From contig NC_041712.1 in the NCBI RefSeq assembly GCF_900700375.1, positions 19,675,280 to 19,739,279 on the forward strand: a DNA stretch of 64,000 nt, given 5' to 3'. The DNA is from Denticeps clupeoides. Taxonomy: Eukaryota; Chordata; Actinopteri; Clupeiformes; Denticipitidae. Each line of letters starts with the position of its first letter. Positions within the stretch are counted from its first letter, which is position 1. The position numbers were made by a program, and so were the translations under genes. This document shows, piece after piece, positions 31,446-42,534 of this stretch. The notes below the pieces were generated by a model. That model saw only the letters and a list, made by a program, of their open reading frames with translations, did not search any database and was not told where the DNA came from.

Positions 31446-32395
31446 GCTATATTTTTCGGTTGTTCCCATGCAGGTTAGACCTTGCTGAATTGTTATTTTT
31501 GTTTATTTTGCCCATGTGCCTTTACAATGTTGTACTACTGTGCCACCTGCTGCATTTACTCTGATGAATAACATAATAAAGATGGTCATTGGTTAATTAT
31601 GAGTTGTTATTTGTCTTCTTCATGATAACAAAATTGACAGATGCTGTCCACTTTACTACAAAATTTAGCTCATGTAATTCCGTTGGGTTAATTGCCATAA
31701 TTTTCTAAATCATTTTATTTGTGTGGAAATACTGCACATGATTCAACTAAGTTCAGACAAAGATTTTTATACAGAGCAAATATACTGTTCTCAACAAAAA
31801 GTGTCAAATTGAACACTTTACAGCATTCAGTCTATAAAATTATAAGAATGTACAAGACAAGTGGCCTATATCAGCCTTGTTTTAATATGAACCCAATATC
31901 TGCCCCTGATTTGTCTTTCTCTGTCTTTTTTTCTGGCCTCCACTGCACAAGTGTGCCTGCTCTGTCAGTTTAGAATCATACGGTCATTGAAGATTAATTA
32001 TAGACATAACAAAATGTATCTTTACTGAAAAAATTGCCTCAGACAGTAAGAAAATATCACTGCTTAGCAACAATAAAATAATAAAAAATACCTTTTGCCA
32101 AAAATCACCCTCAGCAATAAAAATATAAAAAAAAACTGCCACAAATCTAATACCTCAAACAACTAATTAGTACTCTTTTAAAATGTGTATATTTTACATA
32201 TATCTGTGTAGCACACTTGGCAAAAATATTGAGAGTGGTAAACATTTATGAAGAGATGGAAATGGCCCCTAAAAGTACAGGTGAGCAGCACAACATAGAA
32301 AATACACTCAGTTAAAATATGTGCAACAATGAGATTTTCAACAGCAAACATATTAATCTGAAAAAAAAAAAACAACTAAAATAAATGCCACGTTT
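31446..32395. other. 3' flank of OR-9, copied at 42535-43705
   Basis: The AT-rich non-coding flank shares long stretches with the OR-10 3' flank (for example ttaattatgagttgttattt and aaaattgcctcagacagtaa). No gene is seen. Confidence 0.65.
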
Positions 32396-33346
32396 TTACT
32401 TTATATTTGCTACACGGTTTTGGGTGAGCAGTTTAATTAAGCGTTCTCTCAACTGTTTTGTGGTCAGACAGTAGGTGAGAGGATTGATGAGAGGAGACAG
32501 CATGGCAGAAATAATCACCACAGCGTTGCGCTCGGTCAGCGTGAGCGTCACCCCGATCCTCGTCAGCAGGATGGACACCAGTTTGGGACCGTAGAAACTC
32601 GTACACACAATAATGTGCGAGATGCACGTGCTGAACATTTTCTTCCTGCTCTGTCTGTTCGCCAGCCTCAGGACGGTGACGATAATAACCACATAAGTCA
32701 AGAAAATAAAACTAAAATGTCCCCCAAGTAGCCACAGAGATAAAATCACTGGGTAGAGGAAGTACGGTTCGGGGTTCACACATGCAGTCCTCAACAATGT
32801 AGCATAGTCACAGAAGACATATTTAATGAAAGGCTGACAGTATGGTAGGCTTCTGAGTGTAGTTACAAGTGGGATCACAACTGCTACTGCTATAAGCCAG
32901 GACAGCACAATGAGTTTGATTGTGCGGGAGTTTGTGAGGATGCTGTGGTACCTTAATGGGCTCATGATGGCAATCATGCGATCCAAAGCCATTAAAGTCA
33001 ACACTAAGCATTCTGTGACATCCCCAAGACTGTACATTAACATTCTTGCAACACATGAAGTATAAGATATTGTTTTCATCTCGGAAAGAAGCACTGAAAT
33101 CATTGTCGGGCTACAGCTGGTGCTAAATAAAAAATCCACAATTGCTAAATTGCAAATTAGAATACACATTGGAGTATGCAAATGCCTGTCAGACACAATT
33201 AAGCTCACATTTGTGGTGGTGCAAATTAAAACAAGACAATATGTGATGAGGATGAGAGAACCAAGCAGCTTCTGATGAGAGAGGTGGTCGAAGCCTATTA
33301 TAGTAAATTCGGATAAGCTACTGACTGTTCCATTTGCTAGGTTCAT
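32396..33346 (-). CDS. Olfactory receptor, subfamily 2, DRM motif (OR-9)
   Basis: This 316-residue receptor starts MNLANGTV (NGT glycosylation site) and has HTPMCILICNL, DRM at 122-124, KKMFSTCISHIIVC and a TM7 reading SPLINPLTYCL, where the first proline of the PPLINP form seen in its sisters is serine. The end of TM3 has the private sequence ARMLMYSLGDVTECLV. From TM5 to the C-terminus it is almost identical to OR-10 and OR-11. The ATG follows a likely acceptor (tctggtag) by two bases. Its closest relative is OR-10, with shared flanks. Confidence 0.93.
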   Translation of the reverse strand: MNLANGTVSSLSEFTIIGFDHLSHQKLLGSLILITYCLVLICTTTNVSLIVSDRHLHTPMCILICNLAIVDFLFSTSCSPTMISVLLSEMKTISYTSCVARMLMYSLGDVTECLVLTLMALDRMIAIMSPLRYHSILTNSRTIKLIVLSWLIAVAVVIPLVTTLRSLPYCQPFIKYVFCDYATLLRTACVNPEPYFLYPVILSLWLLGGHFSFIFLTYVVIIVTVLRLANRQSRKKMFSTCISHIIVCTSFYGPKLVSILLTRIGVTLTLTERNAVVIISAMLSPLINPLTYCLTTKQLRERLIKLLTQNRVANIK

Positions 33347-34209
33347 GTCTACCAGATTAAAGTTAATCAGAATTAAGGCCTACAACCTGTAAAGGGCATC
33401 ATCCTCATCCGGTCGGCAGAGCAGTCTAAATCCCCATCGTCAGTTCACAGGATTATATATCTTCCAACTCTGTCCCCTGAGTACACTGACACAACAAAAG
33501 GTTCCTGTTGCCACAGGGAAAGTAGAATAATTTCTTCACATCTTATAAACTAACCTTCACATCTTAGGGACAGTACATATCACTAATGCATCATGTAACA
33601 CAATGTAGTATATATTTCTTGATATCTTACAAAGTCAAGCAGTGAGAAGGTATGTGTCTAACCTTTTTGTTGTAATATAAATTTTTACAAAAATTAAAAC
33701 TGTAAACCAGTTACTGAATTGGAGCGCCCAGTCATTAGAAAGAAGGCACCAGAGAGAGAACAGAAACAAAGTGGACACTCTTCTCCTCCTTGTCACTGCT
33801 CCTCCATTGTCACTGCTCCCTGGACGAGACATCTACAAACAAAGTCACTTACCAATCTTGGCTGCATCAGAATCTTTGTGTCCTACACGAGGGGTGGTTG
33901 ACAAACTAACATGGAAAAAGGCCCTAATCCACTGTCAAATGGGAGGTTTGGCCGTGTAAGCCGAACCCTAGGCGAAGTTCGCTCCTATCATTGGAATCAA
34001 CAAAGCCTCACATTGTCATACCTCGAGAAGGGACAATAAGAAATCACAAGGAAGATGTTTGAGGAATCCAAGGTGTTTTCAATAGAAAGGCATAGGGTGT
34101 ATTTTAAGCCTGCAGATTGTGATCAACTTAAAAGATAATATCCCTTTCTAGAAGACAAACACGTCATACCCAAGCCACTGTTCAGAGAGGTCAAAGAATA
34201 CATCTTGTA
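33347..34209. other. Upstream flank of OR-9 and unassigned DNA
   Basis: Bases 33347-33600 resemble the other subfamily 2 upstream flanks, with a tatatcttccaactctgtcc promoter-like motif near 33456. Bases 33900-34205 look like worn retroelement or transposon sequence that I could not assign. Confidence 0.4.
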
Positions 34210-34467
34210 CACTGTAAAAAATGGAAAAAAACTGGCAGCTGGGGTAAACGGAATAATTCCGTAAAAATACAACAAAACAGTAATTGCTTTTACCGAAAAA
34301 CATGTACATTTTACAGTATAAACCAGTAAATATAACAGAAGTCCGGTGTGTTATATGCTGGTTTAAACTGTAAAATGTACATGTTATTCAGTAAAAGCAA
34401 TTACTGTTCTGTTGTATATTTTTGTTCTGGTAACTCCAGCTGTCGTTTTTTTTTTTTTTTTTTTCAG
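34210..34467. mobile_element. Palindromic MITE (foldback element)
   Basis: The two halves are inverted copies. The left half has cactgtaaaaaatgg, ggcagctggggtaa, acagtaattgcttttac and catgtacattttacagt. The right half has their complements in reverse order, the last ending in a long T run and cag. The whole could fold into one hairpin of about 120 bp. No coding capacity is seen. Confidence 0.82.
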
Positions 34468-34564
34468 AAAAAACTACAGGACTTTTTTTTTTACATTGTA
34501 CATCAAAACCTATTTGATTTCACTCAAACATGCACAGTATTTTACAACAAATCACCATTATTAT

Positions 34565-35227
34565 TGTAAGATTAGGCATTGCAGGACCATGCTTTTGTTT
34601 TGCATAGCGACCGTCTACAAGGAGAAATGTGACATTCCTGTGCCAATTGTTGTGCATGAAGATTCAACACCTCTGTTTCAAATGCCTGTTGTCGGATGGC
34701 CTTTTGCCGAGCCAAACGTGTGAAGTGTTGGCCATCGGGACCGCCTACCCTTTTTGCCTTGCGCAGACGGGAGCAGGACCGCCTGCTCTCTTTGTCTTCC
34801 CCAGATGGGAGGCACCGGGGGGCGTGACATCAGAAACAACAGGATCTGATTGGTCTGTGACAACTTCCTGTAGGCCAGGGGTATAAAGGTCTGCTCACAT
34901 GTGGGGAAGAGACTCTTTTTTCTTTACTTTTTCTTTCCCAGCTGTCTTTCCATCGAAACCGGATCTTCTGATTTTCGAGCCTGCTCTATCATCTCATTTC
35001 TCATGGCTTTGCCTCTTTCTCTCTCTCCCTTTACCTCTTCCTTCTCATTTTTGTTTTCTCTGTAACCTTGGTAGCTTTTTACATTCAATATTCACATGTA
35101 ACTACAATAATTACTTACCGGTGTTAATAAATTTTTAACCTCTATTGTGCCATGCCTCTTTCTGCCAGGTAACATCAAATTGGAGTGGTTGAATACAGTG
35201 CTTATCACCACAAGGTTCTCTTTTACA
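34565..35227 (+). mobile_element. Solo LTR, family C (4-bp target duplication)
   Basis: This is the same LTR as at 28840-29567 in the opposite orientation: TGTAAGATTAGG to TTTTACA, with target duplication TTAT (34561-34564 and 35228-35231). A ggtataaagg TATA-like box lies near 34881 and an aataaa signal near 35126. It is a fossil without coding sequence. Confidence 0.85.
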
Positions 35228-35879
35228 TTATAGAACTACTATACTGGAACAGAAATGAAGGCATGTCACAGATATGTCACAGACAAAGCCCAACTTTTGT
35301 TAACCACAAGGCTGCCACAGAACCGTCAAACATATTATCTCAAGAACTTTGGTTCACTCAGAATCAAACATGTTAACACAGCATCAGAATCAAACCTGTT
35401 TCGTGTGAGAGAGTATATGTCTGTGTATGTCTCTCTCTCTCTCTGTGTTTGAGAGAGAAAGAAAGTGAGTTTGTCTAAGCGTGTGTATATAAACACATAT
35501 CGTGTGGGTGACATTGTCATAAACAATGAAGAATCAAACACACTGATTCTGATGGTTGCAGGAAGATATTATGTTGTTTCTTTTCTTCTCTTTTTAGTGG
35601 ATAATGTTTAAAATGAAATAAAGCCTTTTCCAATTCAGTTCTATGTTCAATTTGGTTTAATTAGGTTTAATTTTGAACATAATCCACTATAAAGAGATGA
35701 AAAGAAACAACAAAACATAATAATCTTCCTGTATATGTCAGAATCAGTGTGTAGCACAGGGTGATGTACTGTTGGTGCAGTGTAAAAGGTGCTAAAGGTA
35801 ACTCCAACCAAAATCTGAAAAACCAAAGTCCAGAACTCAAATCTGTCAAATGCATCAGCTAATGCTCTGCGGATTATCG
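35228..35879. other. Unassigned spacer
   Basis: The spacer contains a short CT-rich run near 35430 and two inverted segments around 35590-35700 (gtggataatgtttaaaatg against aacataatccactat) that may form a weak hairpin. No gene is seen. Confidence 0.4.
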
Positions 35880-36300
35880 CCGATAGACCCGCCAATCACA
35901 TCCCGCAGCACACAGTCAGTCTGTGCGATTACATGAACGCAAAAAGCTGTGATTTAAATTATTAGTACATGGATTGAATCGGCAACACTCATTCTGTCAA
36001 AGTTCAGTCGAATGTGACGTGTTTGGTCACATGAATTTTGATTCGGTTCAATGGAGACCTCAGATTCGTGACTTCGTACACATGTCAACGTTGCCGCCAT
36101 ATTGCGTTGGGCTGTGCTGTGGAATGAAGCATATACATGTCTATCGAGAGAAGTGCACAAAAATGCCTCACTCTTGTGCTGCTTGGGGCTGTACAAACCG
36201 CTGTACACTCCAAACCAGATCCTGGGGAATAAGATTTCATAGGTAAGGCTGGACAATTGTTTTGAATATATTTGGCCATTATAAAATCCTGTTTTATTAG
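35880..36300 (+). mobile_element. THAP-exon repeat, copy 2
   Basis: The plus strand encodes MPHSCAAWGCTNR through WGIRFHR (about 36163-36242), which matches the opening C-x(2-4)-C and following FH part of a THAP domain, then a gtaagg donor at 36242. Upstream are the gccgccatattgcg promoter-like motif and a TIR-like edge. The downstream exons that would finish the domain are not visible, so it is a remnant of a THAP-type DNA transposon or a THAP gene exon that was copied. Confidence 0.65.
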
Positions 36301-36705
36301 TCTTAACCTTAGCTAAACTAGGCTAAGCTAGCGAAGTTATGCATTCCTGTGTTCAAGTCAGCCTCCAAACAACGTTTTGGCTAAACGTAGGCATTAACTA
36401 TTTACACTGTTCTTAGCTGTTTAGTTAACTTTTCTCAAACTTTGAAAGTTTCCTAAAGAAATTCACCTCCAAAGCTATGCATCCCTGTGTCAGCCTCCAA
36501 ACAACATTTTGGTTAAATGTAAGAACTATAATACGGGATTTTATAATGGCCAAATATAATCAAAATAGTTGTTTAGCCTTACCAGGGTTTGTTGTTTGAC
36601 AAACTGCTCATAAAACATTTCCTCAACATCCAATGACAATACACACTATATACAAACTATAAATATTGATGTTATTTTTTAATAATGTAATGATAAAAAA
36701 AATAC

Positions 36706-37181
36706 CTCTATTAGAACTTTAGCGTGGATGTGAGGACTACTGGATAGTGGATATTGAAGACATAGAAGCTGCCAAACATCAGACACAGGTATGAATGATG
36801 TGATACTGGGCTGTACAATCATTCGGTCCACACTCGGAATCCATCTCTTTGCTGAGAAGCATGATTGTCCTACAAAAATAAATACAATTAACAACAAAAA
36901 GGTGAGAGGACATGGGATGTGGGTGTGTTTGCCTGTGTGAGAGAACACATGGTCAATTTACCACAGACAACAATGGTTTGTGTCAAGGGAACTTGGTCCA
37001 TCTGCACCTCCTCCGCCAGACATGTGTCTTCCATGTATGTGAACATCATGTCTTCCTTCTCGCCGAAGTAAGACAACAGGAAAAACAACATCTCCAACAC
37101 ATCGCCTGAGGGCCCTGTGTGCTCTCTCCTCATCAGCTGAATGTTTGTAAAAGATTGGAATTTCCTCTTTGACTTGTTCAC
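36706..37181 (-). pseudogene. Two spliced exons of an unrecognised protein family
   Basis: On the minus strand, an upstream exon (36962 to about 37160) encodes MLFFLLSYFGEKEDMM and EDTCLAEEVQ, ending in IVVCG at a gtaaat donor. A downstream exon (36706-36869) begins after ttttgtag and continues in phase with QSCFSAKRW, ending at a possible gtattt donor. The phase match across the intron supports a real spliced gene. I have seen similar EDTCLAEEV/SCFSAKRW sequence recur in fish genomes but cannot name the family. It lies beside a THAP exon and no start or last exon is found, so I list it as a fragment, perhaps of a DNA transposon or multigene family. Confidence 0.45.
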
Positions 37182-37239
37182 AGCAACTGTTCAAGTAATT
37201 TAAGAGTCCTCAACCGGAACTGACAGCCGAACAGGTAAG

Positions 37240-38591
37240 TCCGGAAATGACGAAGGGCCTGCACCAACTCGCGCCATGTGACGCAATAGTTCCATTCCAG
37301 TCTCCTGAGAGTCTTGCTTTACTACGCGACTACTCCCTCACCCTGCTCCGTCGCCTGTGACAGCACGGCACCCACGCCTTTGTTGCTGGCGTCGGTGTCC
37401 AGCATGAACGGGCGCTGGGGGTTGGGGTACACTAGTTCCCGGAACGCTTACTCACATTCCCTGGTCCAGTGAAACTCGTGCCCTGTCTTTGTCAGCCGGT
37501 GTAGCGATCCGCTATTGTCACAAAGTCTTTAATGAACCGCCAGTAGGACAACGCGAGACCCAAAAAACTGCGCAGCTTTGGCTGGGTCAGTCACTACCCC
37601 TTCTCTACTCACTACATGGCCCAAGAATTCAGTTTGTGTCCATTGGAGGGAGTATTTTGCGGGATTGAACCGCAGCCCGGAGTGCTGCACTGCTCCAAAC
37701 ACTTCAGGTTCTTCACCGCCTCCTCGAAGGTGGGAGTGTGCACTAATATGTCGTCCAAGTAGACAACACATTTAGTCTGAGGGATGTCCACAAGCACGCG
37801 CTCCATCAGCCGCTCGAACGTGGCCCAGCTGTTGCACAACCCGAACGGCATTACTGTGAGCTCCCACAGACCCTGGCCTATCCTGAAGGCCGTCTTCAAT
37901 CAGGCCTCCGGGGTCAGCTCCACCTGCCAGTATCCGCTCCGCAGGTTGAGGGAGCTGAACCACCGCGATACGGTCACACAGTTCAGGGTGTCATCTATGC
38001 ACGGGAGTGGGTAGGAGTCTTTGCGCATCACCACACTGAGGCACCGGAAATCCACGCAGAACCACCAGGAGTTGTCCTTCTTTTTTTATCCGATGGTTGG
38101 ATAACCCCAGCTGCCACCATCTCGTGAATTTTCTGTTCCAGTGCCAGGTAGGGCATAAAGCTCGGCATCCTCGTCTAACCCGATCTGGACCTTGGAGGCG
38201 TGGCTGGCGATCCCACTTCTGACGCCAATGTGACGAGCCGTCGCCGCAAGGTCAGGAAAGGAGAAGTTGGCTCCATCATGAGGGTTTCGGAATAACGCTT
38301 TTTATTGAACGGAAGCCAGTAGGTGGCGCCAACAGCCAATACCTACTCCTCCGGCTTCGACTTAACAGGGAGACGGCTCTTCTTCTGCTCCAGCCATACA
38401 CCTCTTCTTCCTGGTGTGCAGTTTTTCCCCTTGCACAGACGACATTAAATCCCCATAACACACACATGCCGAACCCAAACAGAACACATTTACCCATAAC
38501 GTGGTTAACTGTTTACAGTCCCCGGGTGCGCCCATCCCGTTGGCGTGTATCTAACACGCAAGGTCCCAAATCATGGCCGGCCTCCGCCACA
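37240..38591 (-). mobile_element. Ty3/Gypsy fossil: LTR and part of pol
   Basis: An LTR-like block with TG...CA ends (38229-38591) is followed, on the reverse strand, by a primer-binding-site-like ttggcgtcagaagtggga and then by part of a reverse transcriptase (the YLDDILV catalytic box near 37750). Gag and most of pol are absent, so much of the interior was lost. It has several breaks and is old. Confidence 0.75.
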
Positions 38592-39878
38592 GTATGTTGC
38601 AGGTAAGGAGGCATAATATTTAGCGAACAATTGTGCCATAAGACAGAAGGTCATGGGTGAAGGGGAAAAGTTGCCTGTTTACCCCCAGTGAGTGTGTTTG
38701 GCATGGGTTAACATTGTTGTTGGTAGCCGCGCTAGCCTAGCAGCTAAACTACCTTCTGGCCATTACTAATGAGATACTGTGGCTGCACATTTGATTGGTC
38801 TGTGCTTACATACCATGAATATACTGGTGATAACTGGTGAGACTACTGAAGGAATGAAGGTTTATTTTGTGTAACTATATTTTGTGCCAAAGTATTGTTA
38901 TTGTTGTTGCAAATTAGTTATTGTTTTGAGATTTACACAGTCGCACACTGAATGTAGCACTGAGATGCAATGCAAGACCGAGACGTGCTAACAACAATGT
39001 ACTGCTATGTCTGTATGTTGCAGAAGTTGCAGAAAAACACAAAAGAACAATAATAAAGCGCACCTGTCATTTTTCAAGTGTGCTACAATATACCTGCATG
39101 CATGAAAGGGCTGTCACGGTAAGTGTTGAGGGCATGATGGGAGGGAACCCGGCCCAGGAGAAAGTTGTAGCTGTGGGGGCCACACTTTTTGCCCCTTCCC
39201 AGAATGTTGTACCATGACCTTCTGAAGCCTTTCCCAAAATAGGAAGGGATGAACTTGTTCAAGCCCAGAGAACAGATGCCAAAATCACTAAGAAAAGTCT
39301 GCCCACCTTGAGCTCATTAGCACTGATTATTAGCATGTTTTAGCGATGGTTGACCACTTCACAAATTGGACCAGGCCTACTCGAAGAAAAACAAGTCCGG
39401 GAGCACAGCTGCAGAAACAACTTAAGCTCTGGCTTTCCCAATACACTTTCATCACAAGTCTTACCAAAACAATACAGTGAAGGGAGTGGTTCTCAAGCCA
39501 GGTTAAGAATCTAGGAGAATGTGGTGGACCTTGCACTAATGATAGGGGAAGAAAACTAACATTGCACAGGAACCTGCTTCTGCTGGTAAATGCTAGGAAC
39601 CAAGTCTGGAGAGCAGATGCATCACCTGAGGCCAGATTCAAATTAGTACCAAAGTCACAAAAAAGGTTCTAAAGGCTAAGACAGGGTAAGCATCCCCACT
39701 TCAATAACTCCAATAACTGAACCTCAATAACCAAAACCAACCTACTCCTCCAGAATCTCTTAGACTCATTGGTACAATGTGTTCTTGTAGCAGTGGCACG
39801 ATCGCAGAAGCACCAATGTCACTGCGTCCTTTGCAGACGGACCAATGGCTGCTGCACATCAGGAGCTGTGCCTCCCCT
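38592..39878. other. Unassigned intergenic DNA
   Basis: I see no gene. Scattered short frames have no recognisable content. Confidence 0.4.
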
Positions 39879-40380
39879 TGTCATGATCCAGTCTGGCAGG
39901 GGTTACTCCGGGTCTGGAGTTCGGCCCGGAGTTTCATGTTAGTCTTGTGCAATGTTCCCTGATCGTGTTCACCTGTGTATAATTATATAATTGTATGAAG
40001 CTATCCTGTTTGTGTCTGTTTGCCGTCGGGTAATTTTTGGTGATTTTTTCCCTTGTCTTGTCTATTATGCATTAAACCCCTGTCCAGTGACGTTGTGCGA
40101 ATGGATTCTCTTTCCTCGCCATGTCCAGTCATCATGACAAAATGACCCGACCAAATTTGGACGCAGCTGACGGCGGCCCACGGAGACCCAACGAGCCGTG
40201 GTTCGTCGGGAGGACTCCTGCCCCAGAGATTCATGTCTGGTGGAGTTCCAAGGTTCCAGGTATGGACGTCACCCGATGCCGCCGTCTCGTCCGGATACCA
40301 GCGACGCAGCTCCGGTAATCGCCAGTTTCCTTCCCAAGATCCATGCCATGTTTTTATCATTACCCCAAGCGTGATAGACT
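39879..40380 (+). mobile_element. Family B Gypsy-like LTR with collapsed interior
   Basis: An LTR (39879-40139, TGTCATGATCC...TCATGACA) is followed by the start of the interior (aatgacccgaccaaatttgg) and then, after about 180 bases, by sequence found just before the family B 3' LTR at 20000 (gatccatgccatgtttttat). Most of the interior is gone. It is a fossil. Confidence 0.75.
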
Positions 40381-40903
40381 CTTAACGGCCTACAAAAGCG
40401 ACAGTTCACAGGCAAGACACGAAGGGCCCCGCTGCAGAATGCAGGCCTGCAGTTGCTTTTTCTTAATGTACTGAGGTTTCCTTTGTGCTTAATTTCTGTG
40501 GATGATAGCGTTCTGAATCCCACTACTCACTGAATACCAATTAACGCAGGGCAAGGGGGTAACATTTTTTCAGAAAGAACACAAAAGGACAGATTAAGGC
40601 ACTATGGTGAGTGTTCCTGACCATTTTAAGCTCTCACCAAGTTAATAATGGCCAACCACTCTCCAGCCGAGCCTCTGGGGCAAAGGATATCGCATCCCAC
40701 TAATGTTCATAAGACATGCAGACGATGGACGATGAACAGTTCCTGAGAGACGAGCTGTAAAAGGACAATGAGTACGCCATTCTTCCGAATTCGCAGGGAG
40801 TCCCCAGGGGACTTTGGTCTGGTCAAGGTTTGTAAAAGATCAATATCAACAGACTTTTTCCACAGAAGGAGACTTCCTTGTCATCTGCCCACAGACTGCA
40901 TGT
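40381..40903. other. Unassigned intergenic DNA
   Basis: No gene or clear repeat is seen. Confidence 0.4.
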
Positions 40904-40911
40904 GTTTTTTC

Positions 40912-41904
40912 TAGTGGTGGGCCGTTATCGGCGTTACCGTGCTGCGTTAATGTGAGACTCTTATCGGGCATTAAAAAAATAGTTAAGTGGTTACACTAGA
41001 TTTATAAGTATATTTCTTCTTTCTTGTGCCTTTTATTTTCTTATTTTCTAAAGACTTTTATTTTGTTTTTGAGACCCGGTTCAGGTCTGCTGGACACATG
41101 GCGTGAGCTATGAGAGGTGCGTGGGGTTTGTGTGCAAAGTTATTTCTTTCATTTTAATTTATGTACATATTAGGAATATTTTGCATGTGTGTTATTTTGT
41201 GAATATTTTTTTTATGTTCTTTTAATACTGTATATTGTAGAGAGAGGTGCAGAAAGACGCGATGTGTGATGCGATGTTCTGACGCAATGTTCTGCACGAC
41301 CTTGCTTTTTGTACAGAATACACTTTGCACAGAAAATCTCTTGGGTGTCAGCTCATCATTTGTGGTTCAAGAAGCGAAATCAAAAAGTTACACAACGCAG
41401 AAGAAGAACCGCTACACTATGATGACTTTCACCTTGATATTTTAGCGCGGATGTATACCTTGCCGAATTGCACTGTAGGGGGCGAGAACGAGTCTTCGAA
41501 CTGTGAAATTACTACATCAAACGTGACGTGGTAACATGGATGCAGCTATTTAACTGAATAAACAGTTGGTAAACACAAGTACATCTTATTGAACATAATT
41601 TATTTTCATCACCAATTATCATAGTAGAACAGCTTTCTCAAGCAGTTTGTGATGCATTTTGGAAACCGGAGATGAGCCCCTGGTCTAATGCGCCACCTGT
41701 CTTGAGAAACCCGTTCTCAAAGACTTACTTTTAGTCATTATTTGGGTAGCACACATATTCTGAATGCCTTCGGCAGAATTCAAATGAGCCATTTTAATCT
41801 AGATTAACCTAGATTAATTTGCTTACTCTAGATTAATCTAGATTAATTCCAAGATTACAGTGAGATTAATCTAGATTAAGAAAATTAATCTATGCCCACC
41901 TCTA
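40912..41904. mobile_element. Non-autonomous hAT transposon with an 8-bp target duplication
   Basis: The ends are inverted (TAGTGGTGGGC at the left, GCCCACCTCTA at the right; one mismatch) and are flanked by the 8-bp direct repeat GTTTTTTC (40904-40911 and 41905-41912), the length made by hAT transposases. Near the right end (41796-41890) lie several copies of tctagattaa, possible transposase-binding subterminal repeats. No transposase frame is seen in the 993 bp. Confidence 0.85.
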
Positions 41905-41912
41905 GTTTTTTC

Positions 41913-42534
41913 TAAACGCATACCCCGTTTACACTGTTTTGGACATTGGCGGCATGGAGGAACTGGGGCTTTCCAACCCCCACACAGTTAAGGTGTCGGT
42001 GGCTCATCACCTCCAAACGACCAAGAGAGCTTCAATTTCATCAATAGTGTCACTCCCAGGTAAATTGGAGTGATTAACTGCCTTCATGTGCGTCTGTTCC
42101 CACGTTTTAGTCCCATCATAGGATTTAACGCTTTTCATCCTCTTCCGTTTACTTCAATAGAAGATTGGAGTCTGCATTGCTTGTGTCCGGTACGTGCTTT
42201 GCGAATTCACAAAGATATAATGAGAGGTTTCAGGAAGAGTGACCAGCTGTTTGTGTCCTAGGTTCCCCCATACAGAAGTAAGCCCATCTCATCTCAGCAC
42301 TTGTCACACTTGATGGTGGAGGCAATCAGCCTTGCCTACGGCGGTGAGGGGGTTATGGATATCACTCCATTTGGATACCTCTTGGGTGTTTCTGTATATG
42401 ATATTTGTGCTGCTGCAAGCTGGGCTACACCGCACACATTTATTAGGTTTTACAGACTTGATATCACTCACGCATGCTGTACTTGTTTCGGTGTTGATGG
42501 CTAGAATTTCCAGACAGTGGCACTTCGAAAAGCA
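41913..42534. other. Unassigned intergenic DNA, possibly retroelement-derived
   Basis: Phrases near 42130-42310 (gcttgtgtccggtacgtgct, cctaggttcccccatacag) look like worn coding sequence, perhaps of a tyrosine-recombinase retroelement, but too little is left to name it. Confidence 0.3.

Noticed and set aside
28840-36300. One large inverted repeat joining the LTR and THAP segments
   Set aside because: Each segment is inverted between the two sides, but their order (LTR then THAP) is the same on both, so they are separate insertions and not arms of one palindrome.
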